A stretch of 64,000 bases of DNA, taken from the NCBI GenBank assembly GCA_046160625.1, contig JBJXGZ010000120.1, forward strand, positions 3,513 to 67,512, read 5' to 3'. The notes beneath the pieces were generated by a model. That model made no database searches, had not been told where the DNA came from, and was given only the letters and a program-made list of their open reading frames with translations. Positions within the stretch are counted from its first letter, which is position 1, and the number at the start of each line of letters is the position of its first letter. The stretch comes from M3007 sp046160625. GTDB lineage: Bacteria > Bacteroidota > Bacteroidia > Chitinophagales > Saprospiraceae. Below are positions 1 through 8,014 of the stretch, piece after piece. A program made the translations under genes and the position numbers.

Positions 1-573
1 CATAAGTCTGAATTTAAATCTGAAATCATTGACGATAAAAATATCTCCTACCATCAAGATCGCAAGAAGTTTATTTTCATGTGTATCTTTCTAATAATAG
101 CTGAATTAATATCGTATCTAACTTTATTTTCAATGTACCCTGATTTTGTGCTACCAGGAAAAGGCGATGAGCCATCAGAACATGTTGGTTACTTTTTAAC
201 CATTTCTAAATTTTTTAAAATTTGCAATGGGCTTATTGGAAGCATCTCATTAACATTATTTATTAGCAGATTAATTGGAAGTCATACCACTGTATTTCAT
301 TTGAAAGAAATAGTTGTATTGCCTATACTATTTCTTTATTGCGCAATTCAACCATTATATCTTTTTGTAGCAGGGAATGAGAACCCATTGATAAGTTTTG
401 GTGTTTTATCAATTGCTTTATTATGTAAATTTTTACTTTATTATATTGTGGTTGATCTATTTGATTCTAAAAGAATTTTATTTCACTTTATTGAAACCAT
501 GAGTATAAAAGAAAATGTATTGGAAAAATTACCATGCTTTGAAAAAGTTTGGGAAGAAAAAGATGCCAGTTAG
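1..573 (+). CDS. Partial hypothetical multi-pass membrane protein
   Basis: The reading frame is open from base 1, so the true start lies before the window; the first internal ATG is at 79. About 190 residues are visible. After a charged stretch (KSEFKSEIIDDKN, ending in DRKK) there are roughly four hydrophobic segments, at about residues 25-45, 70-90, 100-120 and 130-150, and a soluble charged tail ending in EEKDAS. I do not recognise the family. The coding sequence is clearly more AT-rich than the genes that follow, which suggests an accessory or recently acquired gene. It has no obvious operon partner here; the next gene is convergent. Function is unknown; an inner membrane location is inferred only from hydrophobicity. 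Confidence 0.6.
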   Translation, partial: HKSEFKSEIIDDKNISYHQDRKKFIFMCIFLIIAELISYLTLFSMYPDFVLPGKGDEPSEHVGYFLTISKFFKICNGLIGSISLTLFISRLIGSHTTVFHLKEIVVLPILFLYCAIQPLYLFVAGNENPLISFGVLSIALLCKFLLYYIVVDLFDSKRILFHFIETMSIKENVLEKLPCFEKVWEEKDAS

Positions 574-714
574 TGGATAACATGTAAATATCAATCTGAT
601 CTATGCACCCAAACCACATATAAGCAGGCCATTTAATCCGATTCCGCCACGCTTAGACTTAAGTATTTAAGTAAAACGCACGCGCCTTTCCTTATAAGTG
701 AAAAACGCCCCCAC

Positions 715-754
715 CAAAAAAACCAAAGCCCGCCTCTCTTCCAAAAGGCGGGCC
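715..754 (-). terminator. Rho-independent terminator of the TM2 gene
   Basis: On the minus strand an 8-bp GC-rich stem (bases 728-735 with 746-753) with a 10-base loop is followed by a T-rich run (TTTGGTTTTTTT). It lies about 30 bases downstream of the TM2 protein stop codon. Confidence 0.8.
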
Positions 755-782
755 TCAGCACAAATTCTTTTGCAACCAATAA

Positions 783-1250
783 TTACTTAGCCGAATCGAA
801 AGCAGCCAGGAACTTGTCGTTCCCTTCATAGTGCCCCATGTGCCCGATGATTAGACGGATAAAGTCAATCAAAGGTATGAGGCCAAAAATGCCGCCAAAC
901 GTGATGATGTAAAACAAAATCAAAATCGGGCGACCACCCAGGTACACACGGTGGAGGCCCGTCCAGCCAATGAAAAAAGCAAGCAGGATCGCAACGACCA
1001 AATTGTGCTCACCACCCGCCAAAGCTTTGAAAAACGTTTTGGCCTTCTTGCCGAAGTTTTTGATCTTGGCAAAGAAGCCGCGTTTTTCAGATTTTTTCGT
1101 GATGACCTTACCGCTTTCTGTGGCAGTCGCGGTCGTGTATTGCGCAGTACCTGTATTGACGGCAGCCGTGGTAGCGAATGCCGGCATGCTGGATAGCATA
1201 AACACAGACAACAGCATGAAAGAGAGGGACTTGAGTGCAGTAATTTTCAT
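783..1250 (-). CDS. TM2 domain-containing protein
   Basis: The 155-residue protein begins with a cleavable-looking signal sequence (MKITALKSLSFMLLSVF... ending near MPAFA), then has a Thr/Ala-rich linker and a basic stretch rich in Lys and Phe (about residues 45-75). The C-terminal part is a TM2 domain: two hydrophobic helices at about residues 84-103 and 108-130, with the family features GWTGLHRVYLGG between them and a short polar tail. TM2 proteins are small membrane proteins of unclear biochemical role. An N-terminal signal peptide before TM2 is a common Bacteroidota arrangement. A -7 element lies at 1291-1298 and a strong terminator follows, so it is probably a single-gene unit. Confidence 0.85.
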   Translation of the reverse strand: MKITALKSLSFMLLSVFMLSSMPAFATTAAVNTGTAQYTTATATESGKVITKKSEKRGFFAKIKNFGKKAKTFFKALAGGEHNLVVAILLAFFIGWTGLHRVYLGGRPILILFYIITFGGIFGLIPLIDFIRLIIGHMGHYEGNDKFLAAFDSAK

Positions 1251-1290
1251 AATATAGAAATGGTTCGTGAATAAAGAGTGAATTTCGAGC

Positions 1291-1298
1291 CAAATATA
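1291..1298 (-). promoter_or_regulatory. Predicted -7 element (TATATTTG) of the TM2 gene
   Basis: An exact match to the Bacteroidota -7 consensus TAnnTTTG, read on the minus strand about 40 bases before the TM2 start. No clear -33 TTTG is seen at the right distance, because that position falls inside the end of the upstream carboxyltransferase gene. Confidence 0.5.
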
Positions 1299-1302
1299 AC
1301 AA

Positions 1303-2943
1303 TCATACCTGAATCACCCCCACATTGAATTTCTCCACCGGCGCATTGTCCGCCGCTTCGATGCCCATACTGATCCATTGCCGCGTATCCCGAGGGTCAA
1401 TGATGGCATCCACCCATAGCCGAGCGGCAGCGTAGTAGGCCGTGGTTTGGGCGAGATAGCTGGCCTTGGTTTTTTCCAATAGCTCCTTTTCAGCAGCCGG
1501 ATCGGGCGCATGACCTTTGTCCTTTAAGGATTGTACTTGTATCTGCGTCAACACTTTAGCGGCTTGCTCACCGCCCATTACGGCGATTTTGGCCGTAGGC
1601 CAGGCAGCGATTAAGCGCGGGTCGTAGGCTTTTCCGCACATGGCATAATTGCCCGCGCCATAGGAGTTTCCGATAACGATCGTGAACTTCGGCACGGTAG
1701 AATTAGCCACGGCGTTTACCATTTTTGCCCCGTCTTTGATGATACCGCCATGCTCGGAGCGCGTACCAACCATAAAGCCCGTCACGTCGTGCAGGAACAC
1801 TAGCGGAATTTTTTTCTGGTTGCAGTTCATAATAAACCGCGTGGCCTTGTCCGCTGAATCGGAATAGATGACCCCGCCAAACTGAATTTCGCCCTTGGCA
1901 TTTTTCACAACCAGGCGATTGTTCACTACAATGCCCACTGCCCATCCATCTATACGCGCATAGGCGGTGATGATGGTTTTCCCGTAATGTTCCTTGTATT
2001 GGGTGAGTTTACCCTCGTCCACAATGCGCCGCAAAAGGTCAAGGGTATTATAGGGTTTTGCACCGTTTTCGGGATAGATTTCAAAAACATCCTCAGGCTT
2101 TCCTTCGGCCGGTTTGGGTTCCACGCGGTCAAAACCAGCGTTATCAAATCGGCCGAATTTGTCCACCAGGTCCTTGATGGTGTCCAGGCAAGTCCGATCG
2201 TCGGGCATTTTAAAGTCGGTCACGCCGCTAATTTCCGAGTGCGTTGCCGCACCACCGAGCACTTCCTTGTCCGCTTCTTCGCCAATGGCAGCCTTCACGA
2301 GGTATGGCCCTGCGAGGAACACACTTCCCGTGCCCTCCACGATCAAAGCCTCATCCGACATGATAGGCAAATACGCGCCACCCGCAACACAAGACCCCAT
2401 GATGGCAGCAATTTGTGGAATTCCCGCCGAAGATAGCCGTGCGTTGTTGCGGAAAATCCGACCAAAATGTTCTTTATCCGGAAAAATCTCGTCCTGCAAA
2501 GGCAGGTAAACCCCGGCCGAATCCACCAGGTAAATGATGGGCAAGCGGTTCTCCATCGCGATTTCCTGCGCGCGGAGATTCTTTTTTCCCGTGATGGGAA
2601 ACCAGGCCCCTGCCTTCACGGTTGCATCATTGGCAACCACGATACACTGACGACCGCGCACATACCCGATTACGACCACCACACCACCAGCAGGACAACC
2701 ACCGTGCTCGGCATACATTTCATAGCCCGCAAAGGCACCTATTTCAATTCTGGGTTTGCCAGCGTCCAATAGGTAGTCAATGCGTTCGCGGGCAGTCATC
2801 TTGCCCTCTTTGTGGAGTTTTTCGATCCGCTTGGCGCCTCCGCCCTCGTGAATTTTTTCGAGGAGGCGGTTAAAGCTTGAGACGGAAAGTTTGAGCGCGT
2901 CGGCGTTTTTTGCAGATTCTAAGTCAGTCGTTGTGGTGGGCAT
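1303..2943 (-). CDS. Acyl-CoA carboxylase beta subunit (methylcrotonyl-CoA carboxyltransferase-like)
   Basis: A 546-residue carboxyltransferase of the biotin-dependent acyl-CoA carboxylase family. It would move the carboxyl group from carboxybiotin to an acyl-CoA, in the cytoplasm. Two crotonase-fold halves are visible. The first has VANDATVKAGAWFPITGKK, LRAQEIAMENRLPIIYLVDS, GSCVAGGAYLPIMSDE and FLAGPYLVKAAIGEE. The second has PLVFLHDVTGFMVGTRSE, NSYGAGNYAMCGKAYDPR and AKIAVMGGEQAAKVL. These match methylcrotonyl-CoA carboxylase beta better than propionyl-CoA carboxylase beta, so leucine breakdown is the likely role. HMG-CoA lyase, a later step of that pathway, is encoded about 3 kb away on the same strand. 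The biotin-carrying alpha subunit is not in this window. Substrate is inferred from motifs only; related acyl-CoAs remain possible. Confidence 0.9.
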   Translation of the reverse strand: MPTTTTDLESAKNADALKLSVSSFNRLLEKIHEGGGAKRIEKLHKEGKMTARERIDYLLDAGKPRIEIGAFAGYEMYAEHGGCPAGGVVVVIGYVRGRQCIVVANDATVKAGAWFPITGKKNLRAQEIAMENRLPIIYLVDSAGVYLPLQDEIFPDKEHFGRIFRNNARLSSAGIPQIAAIMGSCVAGGAYLPIMSDEALIVEGTGSVFLAGPYLVKAAIGEEADKEVLGGAATHSEISGVTDFKMPDDRTCLDTIKDLVDKFGRFDNAGFDRVEPKPAEGKPEDVFEIYPENGAKPYNTLDLLRRIVDEGKLTQYKEHYGKTIITAYARIDGWAVGIVVNNRLVVKNAKGEIQFGGVIYSDSADKATRFIMNCNQKKIPLVFLHDVTGFMVGTRSEHGGIIKDGAKMVNAVANSTVPKFTIVIGNSYGAGNYAMCGKAYDPRLIAAWPTAKIAVMGGEQAAKVLTQIQVQSLKDKGHAPDPAAEKELLEKTKASYLAQTTAYYAAARLWVDAIIDPRDTRQWISMGIEAADNAPVEKFNVGVIQV

Positions 2944-3011
2944 TGGCCGGGAAAATTTGAGCGGCTAATGTACGGAGGAATAGCGCTACAGAAACCTATG
3001 TACTTTGCAAC

Positions 3012-3770
3012 ATGGAATACGACTCCGTCCAATACTTCTCCTCGCCCGAATTGTATCGAGAGAAAGAAGCCCTCTACCTCGAAGTCCGCCGCCGGGAGGG
3101 GCGTGTGCTGCCAGATGATGTGGTAAAAAATTTACCAAACATCTCGCCTTCAAGCCCTTATGCGCAGGAATGGAAATGGCGAGATCGGTCGTTGAAGCGT
3201 TTTGTACGGCAACTTCCCGAAAGTTCAAAACTTTCGAGAAGTTTAAAACTCAAAATCCTGGACCTCGGCTGTGGCAACGGCTGGATGGCAAACCGACTGG
3301 CAGAAAACGCAAACTGCGACGTTTGGGCGGTTGACCTTAACAAAGTAGAATTGGAGCAGGGCGCACGGTTATTCGAAAGAGAAAATCTAAAGTTTGCCTA
3401 TGCAGATGTTTTGAAAGGCGATTTTCCTGAAAAACAATTCGATGTGGTTGTACTGGCCGCTTCCGCGCAGTATTTCCCGGTCCTTGAGGAGTTGTTGATT
3501 GCTTTGCGTAAATTGTTGAATGCCAAAGCTGAAATACATATCCTGGACACTCCATTTTACAAAAATAAGGCAGAACAAACGGCAGCAAGGCAAAGAACCC
3601 TGGGATATTACACAAAATTGGGTGTGCCAAAAATGGCTGATTTCTACCACCACCACATTTGGCCAGTTGCTGAAAAACTGGGTGCTGAAAACTTGAATGA
3701 CACTGTGACAATCAAGGTTTTGCAGAAAATTAAATGGTTGGCGCCGTTTCCTTGGTTGAGGTTTATATAG
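3012..3770 (+). CDS. SAM-dependent class I methyltransferase
   Basis: The 252-residue protein has a Rossmann-type methyltransferase core. Motif I is LKILDLGCGNGWMANRLAE at about residues 82-100, the acidic end of strand beta2 is VWAVDLNKVELEQG, and motif IV is FDVVVLAASAQYFP. The N-terminal 75 residues contain charged helices, including YREKEALYLEVRRREG. The chosen start lies 68 bases from the start of the divergent carboxyltransferase gene. The fold is clear but the substrate cannot be told from sequence; a small-molecule or lipid acceptor is as likely as a macromolecule. It converges on the uracil-DNA glycosylase gene, with a palindromic repeat between the two. Confidence 0.85.
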   Translation: MEYDSVQYFSSPELYREKEALYLEVRRREGRVLPDDVVKNLPNISPSSPYAQEWKWRDRSLKRFVRQLPESSKLSRSLKLKILDLGCGNGWMANRLAENANCDVWAVDLNKVELEQGARLFERENLKFAYADVLKGDFPEKQFDVVVLAASAQYFPVLEELLIALRKLLNAKAEIHILDTPFYKNKAEQTAARQRTLGYYTKLGVPKMADFYHHHIWPVAEKLGAENLNDTVTIKVLQKIKWLAPFPWLRFI

Positions 3771-3776
3771 TTTTTC

Positions 3777-3843
3777 TTTTCACTGCAGAGGCGCGGAGAC
3801 GCAGAGATAAAAACTTCGCGCCTCCGCGCCTCTGCGGTGAAAA
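3777..3843. repeat. Palindromic repeat of the cgcagaggcgcggag type
   Basis: Two 27-base arms (3777-3803 and 3817-3843) are inverted copies that match at about 24 positions and would fold into a long hairpin. It fills the space between two convergent genes and could act as a two-way terminator. A related but diverged copy lies at 35831-35956. Confidence 0.85.
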
Positions 3844-3863
3844 AACACCCACGCTCCCTTCTA

Positions 3864-4550
3864 TCAAGAAACAGCCCAATCAATCTTCGCCTTCCCCTGT
3901 TTTTCCAAGATCTCATTTGTACGCACAAAATGCCCGCAACCCTGAAATGCATCGCCTGCAAGCGGCGAAGGGTGAGCGGACTCCAGCACATAGTGGCGGG
4001 TTTCGTCAATGAGGGCTTTTTTGCTGCGGGCAAAATTGCCCCAAAGCAAGAACACCACACCTTCGTTTTTTTCTGAAACAGTACGGATAACGGCATCCGT
4101 GAAGGTTTGCCAGCCAATTTTTTGATGACTTGCAGGTTTACGGGCTTCCACGGTGAGCATTGCATTTAGCAATAACACCCCTTGTTCGGCCCAATGTGTG
4201 AGATCTCCGTGCGCAGGTGGCGCAATACCAAGGCTGTTCTTTATTTCTTTGTAAATGTTGACAAGCGAGGGCGGGGTCTTCACGCCTTGCGGGACCGAGA
4301 AACAAAGTCCCATGGCCTCCCCGGGGTTGTGATAGGGGTCTTGACCAAGTATCACCACTTTAAGGGACTCAAAAGGCGTTTTATTGAACGCGTTGAAAAT
4401 CAGCGGGCCTGGAGGGTAAATGGTTTTTCCAGCCTGTTTTTCGGCCAGCAAAAAGGCCTTGATCTCTGCGAAATAAGGCTTTTGAAATTCCTCGGCCAGC
4501 GCTTGTTTCCAGCCTTCTTCTATCTGGACGTTCGAGACGGTGGGTGTCAT
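3864..4550 (-). CDS. ung: Uracil-DNA glycosylase (family 1)
   Basis: The 228-residue enzyme removes uracil from DNA to start base excision repair. The water-activating loop GQDPYH (within VILGQDPYHNPGEAMGL) is at about residues 66-71, with the catalytic Asp in it. LLLNAMLTVE carries the uracil-binding Asn of family 1. HPSPLA near residue 190 is the DNA-intercalation loop region with the conserved His. Length is normal for Ung. I chose the ATG at 4550 (MTPTVSN). A longer in-frame reading would run into the antisense strand of the neighbouring tRNA-Arg gene, giving the well-known false peptide DPDRARTCNLQIRN. Confidence 0.97.
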   Translation of the reverse strand: MTPTVSNVQIEEGWKQALAEEFQKPYFAEIKAFLLAEKQAGKTIYPPGPLIFNAFNKTPFESLKVVILGQDPYHNPGEAMGLCFSVPQGVKTPPSLVNIYKEIKNSLGIAPPAHGDLTHWAEQGVLLLNAMLTVEARKPASHQKIGWQTFTDAVIRTVSEKNEGVVFLLWGNFARSKKALIDETRHYVLESAHPSPLAGDAFQGCGHFVRTNEILEKQGKAKIDWAVS

Positions 4551-4644
4551 ACTTGCGACTTGTTTTGTGCGAAAGATAGCGCGTCTGCGGAAAACCAGTT
4601 CGGCTGACAATTGGAGATTGGAACTTTTGAGGAGTAGATAGAAG

Positions 4645-4672
4645 TTTGGCTTGCTGAAAATTTTTACTTTTG
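4645..4672 (+). promoter_or_regulatory. Predicted promoter of tRNA-Arg
   Basis: A TTTG at 4645-4648 and TACTTTTG at 4665-4672 (consensus TAnnTTTG), separated by 16 bases, fit the Bacteroidota -33/-7 promoter. The tRNA begins 11 bases after the -7 element. Confidence 0.65.
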
Positions 4673-4682
4673 CGCTGCCATT

Positions 4683-4755
4683 GGTCCCGTAGCACAATGG
4701 ATAGTGCAACAGATTTCTAATCTGTAGGTTACAGGTTCGAGCCCTGTCGGGATCA
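4683..4755 (+). tRNA. tRNA-Arg (anticodon TCT)
   Basis: A cloverleaf folds cleanly. The acceptor stem GGTCCCG pairs with CGGGATC (one G-T pair). The D stem is GCAC/GTGC. The anticodon arm ACAGA-TTTCTAA-TCTGT gives anticodon TCT, reading AGA. The T arm is ACAGG-TTCGAGC-CCTGT. The discriminator base is A and the CCA end is not fully encoded. Confidence 0.96.
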
Positions 4756-4800
4756 CAAAAAAGCCCGGTCGCATTCATTGTGATCGGGCTTATGCATTTT
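4755..4800. terminator. Bidirectional rho-independent terminator
   Basis: A stem of about 10 bp (AAGCCCGGTC at 4761-4770 against its partner ending at 4791) has T or A runs on both sides. It can end the tRNA-Arg transcript on the plus strand and the glycosyltransferase transcript on the minus strand, where the hairpin is followed by TTTTTTG. Confidence 0.75.
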
Positions 4801-5960
4801 TATCCCAAAAGCTGTTCAACCAAATGCTCCCAGGAGAATCGCCTTTTTTCCGCTTTTACGCCTTCTCGCATTACGCTTTCTCTGTCGTTTTCAAAAAAAT
4901 CCCGCATGGCTTCCGCAATCGCAAGTGATTCTGGTTCAACAACATACCCCGATACACCATCCGTCACAATTTCTGGAAGTCCGCCAACATTGGTCACCAC
5001 CATCGGCTTTTCAAAATGGTAAGCGATCTGTGAAATGCCGCTCTGAGTAGCCGACTTATAGGGTTGCACAACAAGGTCTGCCGCTGAAAAAAACACCCGC
5101 ACCTGCTCTGCCGGAATGAAGTCCGTGAACAGATGCACCCGTTCGGAAAGGCCGTGGGCTTGAATGATTTTTTGGTAAAAATCCCAGTCTTCGTAGCACT
5201 CTCCAGCAACAATCGCGTGAATTTCAGGCGTTTGGCGAAGTGCTTCCAACAACAAATCCAGTCCCTTGTATTTTCGGATAAAGCCAAAAAACAGGACCGT
5301 CGGAACGTTTTCCGGAAGTTTTAATAGATGTCTGGCATCCGTTTTAGCGAAGGACTCCCCGTAAGTATCATAAATAGGGTGCGGGGCAAAACGAACGACA
5401 CCTTCGATATTTTTTGATGAAGGCAAAAAAGAGCGAATTTCTTCGCCAACCGATCTGGACATCACCACAAAATCATCACAAGCGCTCACAAACCAACGGG
5501 CAAATGGGCGGTCACCAAAACGTTTTTCGTGGGGAACAATGTTGTCCACTAGGCCAGTAACCCGGAGTTTATTTCTGCAAAAAAATCTTGCTGTCCGAAG
5601 CACTGAACCAAGGCTTGGCCCCATAAACGGCAACCAAAATCGGACAATAATCTGGCCTGGATTTTCCCGCACTATTTCACGTCCAACAAGCAACCAATTG
5701 AGCGGGTTGATGGAATTGAGCCGGGTTTTAATTATTGGGGCGGGAGTGCCTCCGTCGGCAAGCCTATGGCGGCCAAAGGGCGCAGGATCATCCGTTAATT
5801 GCGTTTTACCCGGAAAAAGAAAAGCCGGGTATTGCAATGAAAATGAATAGATTACAACCTCATGGCCCTCGTCTTGCAAGGCCTGCGCCAGCCGTTCGGA
5901 AGAAGCTGCGATACCGCCACGTAAGGGATGGGCCGGGCTTATTAGGACTATTTTTACCAT
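4800..5960 (-). CDS. Glycosyltransferase family 4 (GT-B fold)
   Basis: About 386 residues with two Rossmann-like halves typical of GT-B enzymes. The N-terminal half opens with MVKIVLISPAHPLRGGIA, including the Gly-rich acceptor-side loop. The C-terminal nucleotide-sugar half has VLFFGFIRKYKGLDLLLEAL, the VVQPYKSATQSGISQIAY loop and KPMVVTNVGGLPEIV. It probably transfers a sugar from an activated donor to a lipid-linked or polysaccharide acceptor; donor and acceptor cannot be named. I chose the start at 5960 rather than 5984 because homologues begin at the MVKI strand. Odd feature: residues about 59-75 carry an in-frame extra peptide (FGRHRLADGG) flanked by PAP on both sides, described as a separate repeat. 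Confidence 0.88.
   Translation of the reverse strand: MVKIVLISPAHPLRGGIAASSERLAQALQDEGHEVVIYSFSLQYPAFLFPGKTQLTDDPAPFGRHRLADGGTPAPIIKTRLNSINPLNWLLVGREIVRENPGQIIVRFWLPFMGPSLGSVLRTARFFCRNKLRVTGLVDNIVPHEKRFGDRPFARWFVSACDDFVVMSRSVGEEIRSFLPSSKNIEGVVRFAPHPIYDTYGESFAKTDARHLLKLPENVPTVLFFGFIRKYKGLDLLLEALRQTPEIHAIVAGECYEDWDFYQKIIQAHGLSERVHLFTDFIPAEQVRVFFSAADLVVQPYKSATQSGISQIAYHFEKPMVVTNVGGLPEIVTDGVSGYVVEPESLAIAEAMRDFFENDRESVMREGVKAEKRRFSWEHLVEQLLG
5736..5786 (-). repeat. In-frame repeat insertion in the glycosyltransferase
   Basis: The stretch encodes PAPFGRHRLADGGTPAP. The motif before it (FPGKTQLTDDPAP) and after it (IIKTRLNSINPLNW) is what this subfamily normally has almost side by side, so 14 or so residues look inserted with duplication of the PAP target. 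The DNA contains a partly self-complementary stretch, GGCGGCCA / TGCCTCCGTCGGC. Inference from protein continuity, not from alignment. Confidence 0.5.
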
Positions 5961-6013
5961 AATGTCGTCGCTATGCGACTGCAAATAGCATTTTATGCAT
6001 GAGACAACAAAAC

Positions 6014-6889
6014 TTACGTTGTTAAAAAGACCTCATCTGCCATCGCAAGGCTCTGACCAAAAGCATGGCGGTCAAGACCTGATTCAACCTTTGCCTCGTC
6101 GAGGAAAAACACAAGATTTTCCATCGCCATATTTCCGGTGAGGTCATCTTTGGCCATGGGGCATCCGCCAAACCCGCGCAAAGCACCATCGAACCTACGG
6201 CAACCACTGGCCCATGCGGCCTCTATTTTTTCTCGCCAATTGTGCGGTAGTGTATGCAAATGCGCCCCAAACTCGATGTCCGGGTAGGCCGGGATGAGGT
6301 TGCTGAACAGGTATGAAATATTCTGCGGGTTGGAGCAACCAATTGTATCCGAGAGAGAGAATGTACGAATACCTAACGGCACCAGCGCGTCCACCCAACG
6401 ATGCACGGTTTCTACGTTCCAGGGGTCGCCATAAGGATTTCCAAAGCCCATGGAGATGTAGAGCACGAGTTCTTTTTCGTATTGTACACACATTTCCTGA
6501 ATGAATTTGGTGCGTTCCACACTCTCGGCAATGGTGGCGTTGGTGTTGCGCTTTTGAAACGTTTCACTGATGCTGAAGGGGTAGCCGAGATACTGTATTT
6601 GCGAAAATTGACAGGCGTCTTCTGCCCCGCGCTCGTTGGCTACAATGGCCAATAGTTTGGTTTTGGTCTTGCTCAGATCAAGTTTACCCAGCACTTCAGT
6701 CGTGTCACGCATTTGCGGTATGGCTTTGGAGCTGACAAATGAGCCAAAATCGAGGGTATCAAAGCCTACGCCTAGTAGTTGGTTGATGTAGGCCGCTTTG
6801 GTTTCCGTTGGAATAAAATCGTGCAAGCCCTGCATCGCGTCGCGCGGGCATTCGATGAGTTTGACAATAGGTTTGGTTGTGGAAGACAA
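6014..6889 (-). CDS. Hydroxymethylglutaryl-CoA lyase
   Basis: The 291-residue enzyme would split HMG-CoA into acetyl-CoA and acetoacetate, the last step of leucine catabolism. It is a TIM barrel of the HMGL-like family. The N-terminal strand IVKLIECPRDAMQGL carries the Arg-Asp metal and substrate site. GFDTLDFGSFVSSKAIPQM follows, then SLSDTIGCSNP, EFGAHLHTLPHN with the metal-binding HLH, and the C-terminal signature GGCPMAKDDLTGNMAMENL with the catalytic Cys. The beta-strand 1 motif is ECPRD where many family members have EVGPRD. It is a single gene here, but functionally linked to the carboxyltransferase at 1303-2943. Confidence 0.93.
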   Translation of the reverse strand: MSSTTKPIVKLIECPRDAMQGLHDFIPTETKAAYINQLLGVGFDTLDFGSFVSSKAIPQMRDTTEVLGKLDLSKTKTKLLAIVANERGAEDACQFSQIQYLGYPFSISETFQKRNTNATIAESVERTKFIQEMCVQYEKELVLYISMGFGNPYGDPWNVETVHRWVDALVPLGIRTFSLSDTIGCSNPQNISYLFSNLIPAYPDIEFGAHLHTLPHNWREKIEAAWASGCRRFDGALRGFGGCPMAKDDLTGNMAMENLVFFLDEAKVESGLDRHAFGQSLAMADEVFLTT

Positions 6890-6974
6890 GATAGGAATTG
6901 TTTGGCAGGGCGAAATTACGGGCAGTCGAAGGTTTCAGATCAAAAAGTTGAAAGTATTTACCTGCAAAGGGCTT

Positions 6975-7115
6975 TCACGCAACGAGATTTTCAAGCAACG
7001 AAATTTTCAAGCAACGAAATTTTCACGCAACGACGCAACGGCGCAACGTGAGGATGAGAAACGTTGCGCCGTTGCGCCGTTGCGTGAAACCCTCGTCGCT
7101 TCGTTGCGTGAAAAT
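6975..7115. repeat. Palindromic repeat of the gcaacg type
   Basis: The core arms, 7021-7048 and 7062-7089, are inverted and match at 27 of 28 positions. They are built of tandem CGCAAC/GTTGCG units and flanked by further copies of CAAGCAACGAAATTTT (6985-7020) and by GCTTCGTTGCGTGAAAATC. It lies between the DUF3109 and HMG-CoA lyase genes and stops right at the DUF3109 stop codon. Confidence 0.85.
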
Positions 7116-7703
7116 CTATTTTGACTTCTCCTTCAAAAACAACGCCGCCCCATCCAACTCATCATAAAAATCCTGGCCGTATTTTCGGATAATGGCCGCT
7201 TTTACAAATTGATAAACAGGCACTTGTTCTTTTTCCCCCAGGGTGCAGGCTGCCGAGCAGATGTTCCAACGGTCGTAATTCAGTCCTTCCGAATCAAAGT
7301 GCTCGTATTTCGATACCCGTATGGGGTAAAGGTGGCAGGAAATGGGTTTTTGAAAGTCAATTTCACCTGCCCGCCATGCCATTTCGATGCCGCACTGGGC
7401 AATGCCGAGCGCATCATAAGTCATGTATGCACATGGGCCGCCATCAATCAACGGAGTGCCGTGGTCACTCATGCCCTTGTACCAGGTGTGTGGCCCTTGT
7501 GCTTCGATGGCTGCTATACCCGCAGGGCTTAGAAATGGCCGCACTTTTTCTTGAATGGACTCCAGAATAGCCAGTTCTTCCCTTTCTAAAGGTGCACCAT
7601 AGTCACCTTCCCAGCAGCACGCGCCTTTGCAAGCGGAGAGATTGCAGATGAACTGTTGCTCCACCACATCGTCACTCACCAATTTGTCCTGTACAATAAT
7701 CAT
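7116..7703 (-). CDS. DUF3109 family cysteine-rich protein
   Basis: A 195-residue protein with conserved cysteines in the family pattern: CNLSACKGACCWEGD near residue 20, GGPCAYM near residue 90, CGIEMAWRAGEIDFQKPISC near residue 105-125 and WNICSAAC near residue 150. The family resembles the CxxxCxxxCC proteins thought to bind zinc or an iron-sulfur cluster; no enzyme activity is established. I chose MIIVQDKL at 7703. Upstream in-frame ATGs exist only because the heptanucleotide array at 7703-7751 is open in all frames and encodes a repeated SYIIHHT peptide. Confidence 0.88.
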   Translation of the reverse strand: MIIVQDKLVSDDVVEQQFICNLSACKGACCWEGDYGAPLEREELAILESIQEKVRPFLSPAGIAAIEAQGPHTWYKGMSDHGTPLIDGGPCAYMTYDALGIAQCGIEMAWRAGEIDFQKPISCHLYPIRVSKYEHFDSEGLNYDRWNICSAACTLGEKEQVPVYQFVKAAIIRKYGQDFYDELDGAALFLKEKSK

Positions 7704-7751
7704 GTATGATGTATGATGTATGATGTATGATGTATGATGTATGATGTATGA
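7703..7751. repeat. Heptanucleotide tandem array (TGTATGA x7)
   Basis: Seven perfect head-to-tail copies of the 7-base unit TGTATGA. The array touches the start codon of the DUF3109 gene. Inverted arrays of the same unit occur at 63735-63832. Confidence 0.95.
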
Positions 7752-7915
7752 ACAGCTCAACACCTTATTGATCGCAAGGTTGGAGTTTTTTTAGAATTTG
7801 GTTGGAATGGTGTTCACGCATTCAAAGTTTTCGACATCCTTATGCAACCACTACCCCGAAAATGCTGCCTTTGAGAACAAAGAACACGCACTAATTCTTG
7901 TACGCTTTTTCTCCC

Positions 7916-7948
7916 GCCTCGTGCTTCCCTTAGCACGGGGCTTTTTTT
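7916..7948 (+). terminator. Terminator-like hairpin in the purL upstream region
   Basis: A 10-bp stem (7916-7925 with 7932-7941, loop TCCCTT) is followed by seven Ts. No plus-strand gene ends just before it. It could end an unrecognised short transcript. The stretch 7704-8089 otherwise holds the heptanucleotide array and the purL -7 element. Confidence 0.6.
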
Positions 7949-8006
7949 GTGCAATATCATCCACTTTTCCTTTGGGCGAACTGCGACAGTTACCGACTCG
8001 GCACTG

Positions 8007-8014
8007 TAACTTTG
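8007..8014 (+). promoter_or_regulatory. Predicted -7 element (TAACTTTG) of purL
   Basis: An exact TAnnTTTG match, about 75 bases before the purL start codon. No TTTG is seen at the usual -33 distance. Confidence 0.5.

Noticed and set aside
4551..4778. N-terminal extension of the uracil-DNA glycosylase frame
   Set aside because: It reads the antisense strand of tRNA-Arg and gives the well-known false peptide RARTCNLQIRN; Ung homologues start near 4550.
7703..7751. CRISPR-like array
   Set aside because: The units are 7 bases long with no spacers; it is a simple tandem repeat.
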